From assembly GCA_902497215.1 (NCBI GenBank), contig CABVEH010000054.1, forward strand, positions 1 through 7,441: 7,441 nt of DNA. The letters are read 5' to 3'. Position numbers and translations under genes: made by a program. Origin of the DNA: an uncultured Eggerthellaceae bacterium (GTDB lineage Bacteria; Actinomycetota; Coriobacteriia; Coriobacteriales; Eggerthellaceae). The first letter of the stretch is position 1. Each line of letters opens with the position of its first letter. Positions 4,183 to 7,441 of the stretch are shown here, piece by piece. The notes beneath the pieces were generated by a model, which was not told the DNA's origin, ran no database searches, and was given only the letters and a program-made list of their open reading frames with translations.

Positions 4183-6810
4183 ATGCAGAAGACAGTGGCC
4201 GTCATAGACGGCAATTCCTTGATGCACAGGGCATACCATGCCATCCAGACGCCGATGTCGGCGAAGGACGGAACGCCCACCAACGCCGTGTTCGGCTTCA
4301 TGCAGATGTTCTGCAAGTTCGTCGAGGAGACGGCCCCCGACGCCGTCGTGTGCGCCTTCGACGAAGGAAAGCCCACGCACCGCCTGGCCGACCTTCCCGA
4401 GTACAAGGCCCAGCGCCCGCACATGGACGACGAGCTGCGCGTGCAGTTCCCCGTGATAGAGGAGCTGCTAGACTCGATGAACGTGCCCGTCGTGAAGTGC
4501 CCAGGCTGGGAGGGCGACGACGTGCTCGGCACCATAGCGGCCCGCGACGAGAAGCTGGGATACCGCACGCTGCTGGTCACGGGCGACAAGGACGCCTGCC
4601 AGCTTGCAAGCCCGCTCACCAGCATAGTGAACACGAAGAAGGGCATAAGCGACGTGGTGGTGCTCGACCCCGAAGGGGTGCTCGAGAAGTACGGCGTGGC
4701 CCCCGAGCAGTTCACCGACTACCTGGGTCTGATGGGAGACTCGTCCGACAACATCCCCGGCGTTCCCGGCATCGGGCCCAAGACCGCAACCACCATGCTG
4801 CAGAAATACGGCGACATGGAGGGCGTGTACGCCCACATCGACGACTTCAAGGGCAAGCAGAAGGAGAAGCTCGAGCAGAACAAGGACCTGGCGTTCCTGA
4901 GCCGCCAGATAGCCACCATAGTGTGCGACCTCGATTTCGAGCTGGACCTGGAGGACGCGAGCTTCCCCGACTTCGAGCCCGCGCACGTGCAGGAGGCGTT
5001 CCAGAAGTACATGCTCATGAGCCCGCTCACGCGCGTGCTCAGGCTGGTGGACGAGGAGCCCGAACCGGTGCAGGCCGGGATAGAGGTGCCTTCCGTCGTG
5101 GCGGCATCCGATGCCGACGGGCTGCTTTCGAAGGCCGAGAAGGCGGGCGAGACCGTCGGAGTCGCCTTCGCCGAGGGCGAGCAGGGAACCATATTCGGTC
5201 CGCTCGTAAGCGTGGCGTTCTCGACGTCCGCAGGCTGCGCCGTGCTGGAAGGCGACGATGCGCTGGACGCCTTGGCGGCCGTCATGGCGTCCGGCAGGAT
5301 GGCATGCCTCGACGCCAGCCAGGCCATGCGCCTGGTGTGGCCGCCCGACAACGACGTCCCGGCGAGGGTCGAACGCGAGGCGCTCTTCGACGCCGACGTG
5401 TTCGACGTGGGGCTGGCCGGCTACCTGCTCGACTCGTCGAAGAGCTCCTACACGTGCGAAAGCCTGGCGATGGAGTACCTTGGCGGACGCCTTCCTGCGT
5501 CGGAGGACGACGACGGGCGCCTGGCCGTGGACGCGACGGCCTGCCGGCTTCTTGCGCCGAAGCTCCGCGAGGCGCTGGAGACCGACGGAAGCCTTGCGGT
5601 GTACGACGAGATAGACGCGCCGCTCGTCCCGGTGCTGGTGGCGATGGAGCGCACGGGCGTGGAGCTCGACTTCGAAAGGCTCGCCGACCTCGGCCGCTCG
5701 TCCGCGGCCGAGCTGGAGGGCCTGGCGACCAGGATATACGACATAGCGGGGGAGGAGTTCAACATAGATTCCCCCAAGCAGCTGGGCCACATCCTCTTCG
5801 AGAAGATGGGGCTTGAGCCGATCAAGAAGAACCAGCGGGGGTTCTCCACGGACGCAACGGTGATGCGCGAGCTCGCGAAGACGCAGGAGATAGCCGAACT
5901 CGTCCTCGCTTACCGCGAGGTCTCCAAGATCAAGCGCACCTACATAGACACGCTGCCGAAGATGCGCGCAGGCGACGGACGCGTGCACACGGTGTTCCAC
6001 CAGACGGTCACCGCGACGGGGCGGCTTTCGTCCTCCGACCCCAACCTTCAGAACATCCCCGTGCGCACCGACTTCGGACGCCAGATCAGGGAATGCTTCG
6101 TGCCCTTGCGAGAGGGCGACGTGTTCATGTCGGCCGACTACTCCCAGATAGAGCTGAGGCTGCTCGCGCACATGTCGCAGGACGAGCACCTGGTGGCCGC
6201 CTTCAACTCGGGCGCCGACTTCCACGCCATGACGGCCTCGCGCGTCTTCGGGGTGCCGGTGGACGAGGTGACGCCCCAGATGCGTTCGCGCTCGAAGGCA
6301 GTGAACTTCGGGATCGTGTACGGGCAGCAGGCCTTCGGGCTCGCGCAGACGCTAGACATCCCCCGCCAGGAGGCCAAGGACATGATCGACAGGTACTTCG
6401 ACGCATATCCCGGTGTCAGGAAGTACCTCGACGGCATCGTGGAGGGTGCCAAGGAGAGCGGATACGCCGAGTCGCTTTACGGAAGGAAGAGGCGCATCCC
6501 CGAGCTGAAGGCGAAGAACCGCCAGGTGGTGGGCGTGGGCGAGCGCACGGCGATGAACCATCCGCTGCAGGGCACTGCCGCCGACATCATAAAGATCGCC
6601 ATGATCCAGGTGGAGCGAGGGCTTCGCGAGGGGGGCTTCGCCGCCAAGCTGCTGCTGCAGGTGCACGACGAGCTTGATCTTTCGGTCCCCGAAGGCGAAG
6701 TGGATGCCGTCACGCAGCTGGTGAGGGACGCCATGCAGGGCGTCGTCAAGCTTGACGTCCCGCTTCTGGTCGACGTCTCCTGCGGAGCGAACTGGGCCGA
6801 GGCGCACTAG
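4183..6810 (+). CDS. polA: DNA polymerase I (5' nuclease active, proofreading domain degenerate)
   Basis: Pol I fills gaps and removes RNA primers in replication and repair. The 875-aa protein has all three domains. The 5' nuclease (about 1-290) keeps its metal-binding acids: D9, D60, E110, D112, D113, D135, D137, D186 and D189 (VIDGNS, FDEGK, GWEGDD, TGDKD, GDSSDN). The middle 3'-5' exonuclease-like domain (about 300-470) lacks the catalytic acids: the ExoI DxE motif is replaced by AFAEGE (328-333) and the ExoII region reads CLDASQAM, so proofreading is probably absent, as in Taq and many Gram-positive Pol I enzymes. The polymerase domain is complete: TGRLSS (from 612), motif A with D652 (SADYSQIELR), the O helix with R701, K705, F709 and Y713, and motif C HDE (828-830). 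The ATG has GGGAGGT 8 nt upstream. It follows the regulator by 37 nt and probably shares its transcript. Confidence 0.97.
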   Translation: MQKTVAVIDGNSLMHRAYHAIQTPMSAKDGTPTNAVFGFMQMFCKFVEETAPDAVVCAFDEGKPTHRLADLPEYKAQRPHMDDELRVQFPVIEELLDSMNVPVVKCPGWEGDDVLGTIAARDEKLGYRTLLVTGDKDACQLASPLTSIVNTKKGISDVVVLDPEGVLEKYGVAPEQFTDYLGLMGDSSDNIPGVPGIGPKTATTMLQKYGDMEGVYAHIDDFKGKQKEKLEQNKDLAFLSRQIATIVCDLDFELDLEDASFPDFEPAHVQEAFQKYMLMSPLTRVLRLVDEEPEPVQAGIEVPSVVAASDADGLLSKAEKAGETVGVAFAEGEQGTIFGPLVSVAFSTSAGCAVLEGDDALDALAAVMASGRMACLDASQAMRLVWPPDNDVPARVEREALFDADVFDVGLAGYLLDSSKSSYTCESLAMEYLGGRLPASEDDDGRLAVDATACRLLAPKLREALETDGSLAVYDEIDAPLVPVLVAMERTGVELDFERLADLGRSSAAELEGLATRIYDIAGEEFNIDSPKQLGHILFEKMGLEPIKKNQRGFSTDATVMRELAKTQEIAELVLAYREVSKIKRTYIDTLPKMRAGDGRVHTVFHQTVTATGRLSSSDPNLQNIPVRTDFGRQIRECFVPLREGDVFMSADYSQIELRLLAHMSQDEHLVAAFNSGADFHAMTASRVFGVPVDEVTPQMRSRSKAVNFGIVYGQQAFGLAQTLDIPRQEAKDMIDRYFDAYPGVRKYLDGIVEGAKESGYAESLYGRKRRIPELKAKNRQVVGVGERTAMNHPLQGTAADIIKIAMIQVERGLREGGFAAKLLLQVHDELDLSVPEGEVDAVTQLVRDAMQGVVKLDVPLLVDVSCGANWAEAH

Positions 6811-6843
6811 CGGGAGAGAACCTGCCGTCCCCCGCGGACTCCG

Positions 6844-6873
6844 ATAGGGGAGCGGCCCCTTCCTTTGCCCTAT
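6844..6873 (+). terminator. Weak candidate terminator after polA
   Basis: Two alternative hairpins are possible: AGGGG (6846-6850) with CCCCT (6856-6860) and loop AGCGG, followed by TTCCTTT, or the wider pair ATAGGG (6844-6849) with CCCTAT (6868-6873). Neither has a clean T tract. A stop is expected here because the next gene has its own promoter. Confidence 0.35.
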
Positions 6874-6894
6874 TCGAAACCATGGCTTTGATTT

Positions 6895-6923
6895 TTCACA
6901 AATTATCCTCAATAAGTGATAAT
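6895..6923 (+). promoter_or_regulatory. Predicted sigma70-type promoter of the modA-like gene
   Basis: TTCACA (6895-6900) and GATAAT (6918-6923) each match the consensus at five of six positions with an ideal 17-nt spacer, inside an AT-rich stretch that stands out from the GC-rich surroundings. Transcription would start near 6930, about 65 nt before the ATG. The leader seems too short for a molybdenum cofactor riboswitch. Confidence 0.7.
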
Positions 6924-6958
6924 ATATGCAATCATGGTTATATCCGAAACAGGATAAT
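6902..6958 (+). promoter_or_regulatory. Repeated ATTATC/GATAAT elements, candidate operator
   Basis: ATTATC (6902-6907) and GATAAT (6918-6923) form an inverted repeat with a 10-nt spacer that covers the promoter spacer and the -10. A further AGGATAAT (6951-6958) is the exact reverse complement of ATTATCCT (6902-6909), and TATCC (6941-6945) mirrors GGATA (6952-6956) across 6 nt. A repressor sensing metal or oxyanion is plausible at this position. The sequence does not clearly match the E. coli ModE site as I remember it. Confidence 0.45.
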
Positions 6959-6994
6959 ACCTATCGAACAGATGCAAGAGGAGGGAACCAAACC

Positions 6995-7441
6995 ATGAGA
7001 ACAACGTCCTTCGCCAAGAAGCTTGCGGCCGTCGCCAGCGCTTGCGCGCTGGTCTCGGCCATGGCTCTGACCGGCTGCGCCTCCGGCACTTCCGCCAGCT
7101 CCAGTTCCAGCTCCAGCTCGAGCTCCAGTTCTGCCGCCGCGCAGAGCGACGTCGAGCTGCAGGTGTATGCAGCCAACTCGCTGCAGAAGGCCATGCCTGA
7201 GGCCATGGAGCTCTACACCGAGCAGACAGGCGTCAAGTTCTCCGACGCCCAGTACAAGGCCTCCGGCGAGCTGAACGAGATGCTCGGGGGCGGCGGCCAC
7301 GCCGACCTGCTGATCACCGCATCCAAGGGAACCATGGACACCGCGGTGGAGAAGGGCTACGTCGACGAGGGCACCCGCACCGACATGTACGCCAACGAGC
7401 TGGTCATCGTCTCGAAGAAGGGCTCGGGCCTTCAGGACGTC
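6995..7441 (+). CDS. modA: Molybdate-type ABC transporter substrate-binding lipoprotein (partial, 3' end missing)
   Basis: This protein captures molybdate (or tungstate) outside the membrane for an ABC importer. The first 149 codons are visible. Residues 1-27 are a lipoprotein signal peptide: positive MRTTSFAKK, a hydrophobic core, and the lipobox LTGC with C28 as the lipidated residue, a substrate for the Lgt encoded upstream. A Ser linker follows (S35-S46 unbroken). From about residue 53 the ModA fold is recognisable: ELQVYAANSLQKAM, then KASGELNEML, GGGGHADLLITAS and ANELVIVSKKGSG, matching family motifs for the first strand, the oxyanion-binding Ser loops and the ADxxxSA segment. AGGAGGG lies 9 nt before the ATG. 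The gene should be followed by permease and ATPase genes beyond the window. Molybdate rather than tungstate or another oxyanion is inferred from family resemblance only. Confidence 0.85.
   Translation, partial: MRTTSFAKKLAAVASACALVSAMALTGCASGTSASSSSSSSSSSSSAAAQSDVELQVYAANSLQKAMPEAMELYTEQTGVKFSDAQYKASGELNEMLGGGGHADLLITASKGTMDTAVEKGYVDEGTRTDMYANELVIVSKKGSGLQDV
7097..7132 (+). repeat. Serine-codon tract in the lipoprotein linker
   Basis: Twelve consecutive Ser codons (mostly AGC and TCC in alternating pairs, with AGT, TCG and TCT) form a low-complexity DNA repeat just after the lipidated Cys. Such tracts are flexible tethers between the membrane anchor and the binding domain and may vary in length between strains. 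Confidence 0.85.

Noticed and set aside
3471..4715. 414-codon minus-strand frame across the regulator and polA start
   Set aside because: It spans two well-supported plus-strand genes and their intergenic gap, has a low-complexity Ser/Thr-rich start and shows no domain.
4468..6225. 585-codon open frame on the minus strand opposite polA
   Set aside because: It mirrors the polA reading frame. GC-rich genes commonly leave such antisense frames open, its His/Arg/Val-rich protein resembles no family, and polA is certain here.
6924..6994. Molybdenum cofactor riboswitch upstream of the modA-like gene
   Set aside because: The predicted leader is about 65 nt, too short for that class, and I see no matching helices.
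7097..7132. CRISPR-like or mobile-element repeat
   Set aside because: It is an in-frame Ser-codon tract inside a lipoprotein linker, without spacers or flanking duplications.

Overview
The window is GC-rich, gene-dense bacterial chromosome with every supported gene on the + strand. Several features suggest an anaerobic actinobacterium of the Coriobacteriia, most likely Eggerthellaceae. These are a desulfoferrodoxin-type superoxide reductase, a GlnR-like OmpR-family regulator, a GlnA2-like glutamine synthetase, a molybdate-binding lipoprotein, and L31 with a long Ala/Lys/Glu tail. The family assignment is inference from protein resemblance and codon style; I could not run a search. The Ile codons are unusual: ATC and ATA are both common in most genes and ATT is absent.

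Layout. (1) Positions 1-38 may hold the end of an upstream gene. (2) Positions 55-1341 are one open frame: lipoprotein diacylglyceryl transferase (lgt) joined in frame to desulfoferrodoxin (dfx). A strong internal ribosome binding site and ATG at 961 suggest dfx is also, or mainly, made as a separate 126-aa protein. A terminator at 1380-1430 closes this unit. (3) rpmE (L31, 1512-1970) has its own putative promoter, a perfect leader hairpin and a clear terminator. (4) A glnA-like gene (2137-3474), an orphan GlnR-like regulator with a degenerate receiver (3477-4145) and polA (4183-6810) lie head to tail with 2-nt and 37-nt gaps, probably one transcript. (5) After an AT-rich intergenic stretch with a good promoter and repeated ATTATC/GATAAT elements, a modA-like lipoprotein gene (from 6995) runs off the right edge.

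How the genes relate. Lgt would attach the lipid anchor to lipoproteins such as the ModA-like protein. ModA-like uptake would feed molybdenum (or tungsten) cofactor enzymes. Dfx removes superoxide in an anaerobe. The glnA-regulator pair looks like a local nitrogen-control unit.

The window is mostly housekeeping, and I see no mobile element, CRISPR array, tRNA, rRNA or obvious novel multi-gene system. The points most worth following are the glnA product's changed active-site residues (Glu to Asn in the flap, Tyr to Ser in the ammonium pocket, Asn to Pro in the N264 loop, Arg62-equivalent to Ala), its tight pairing with a GlnR-like regulator whose phosphoacceptor is Glu, and the lgt-dfx read-through frame.
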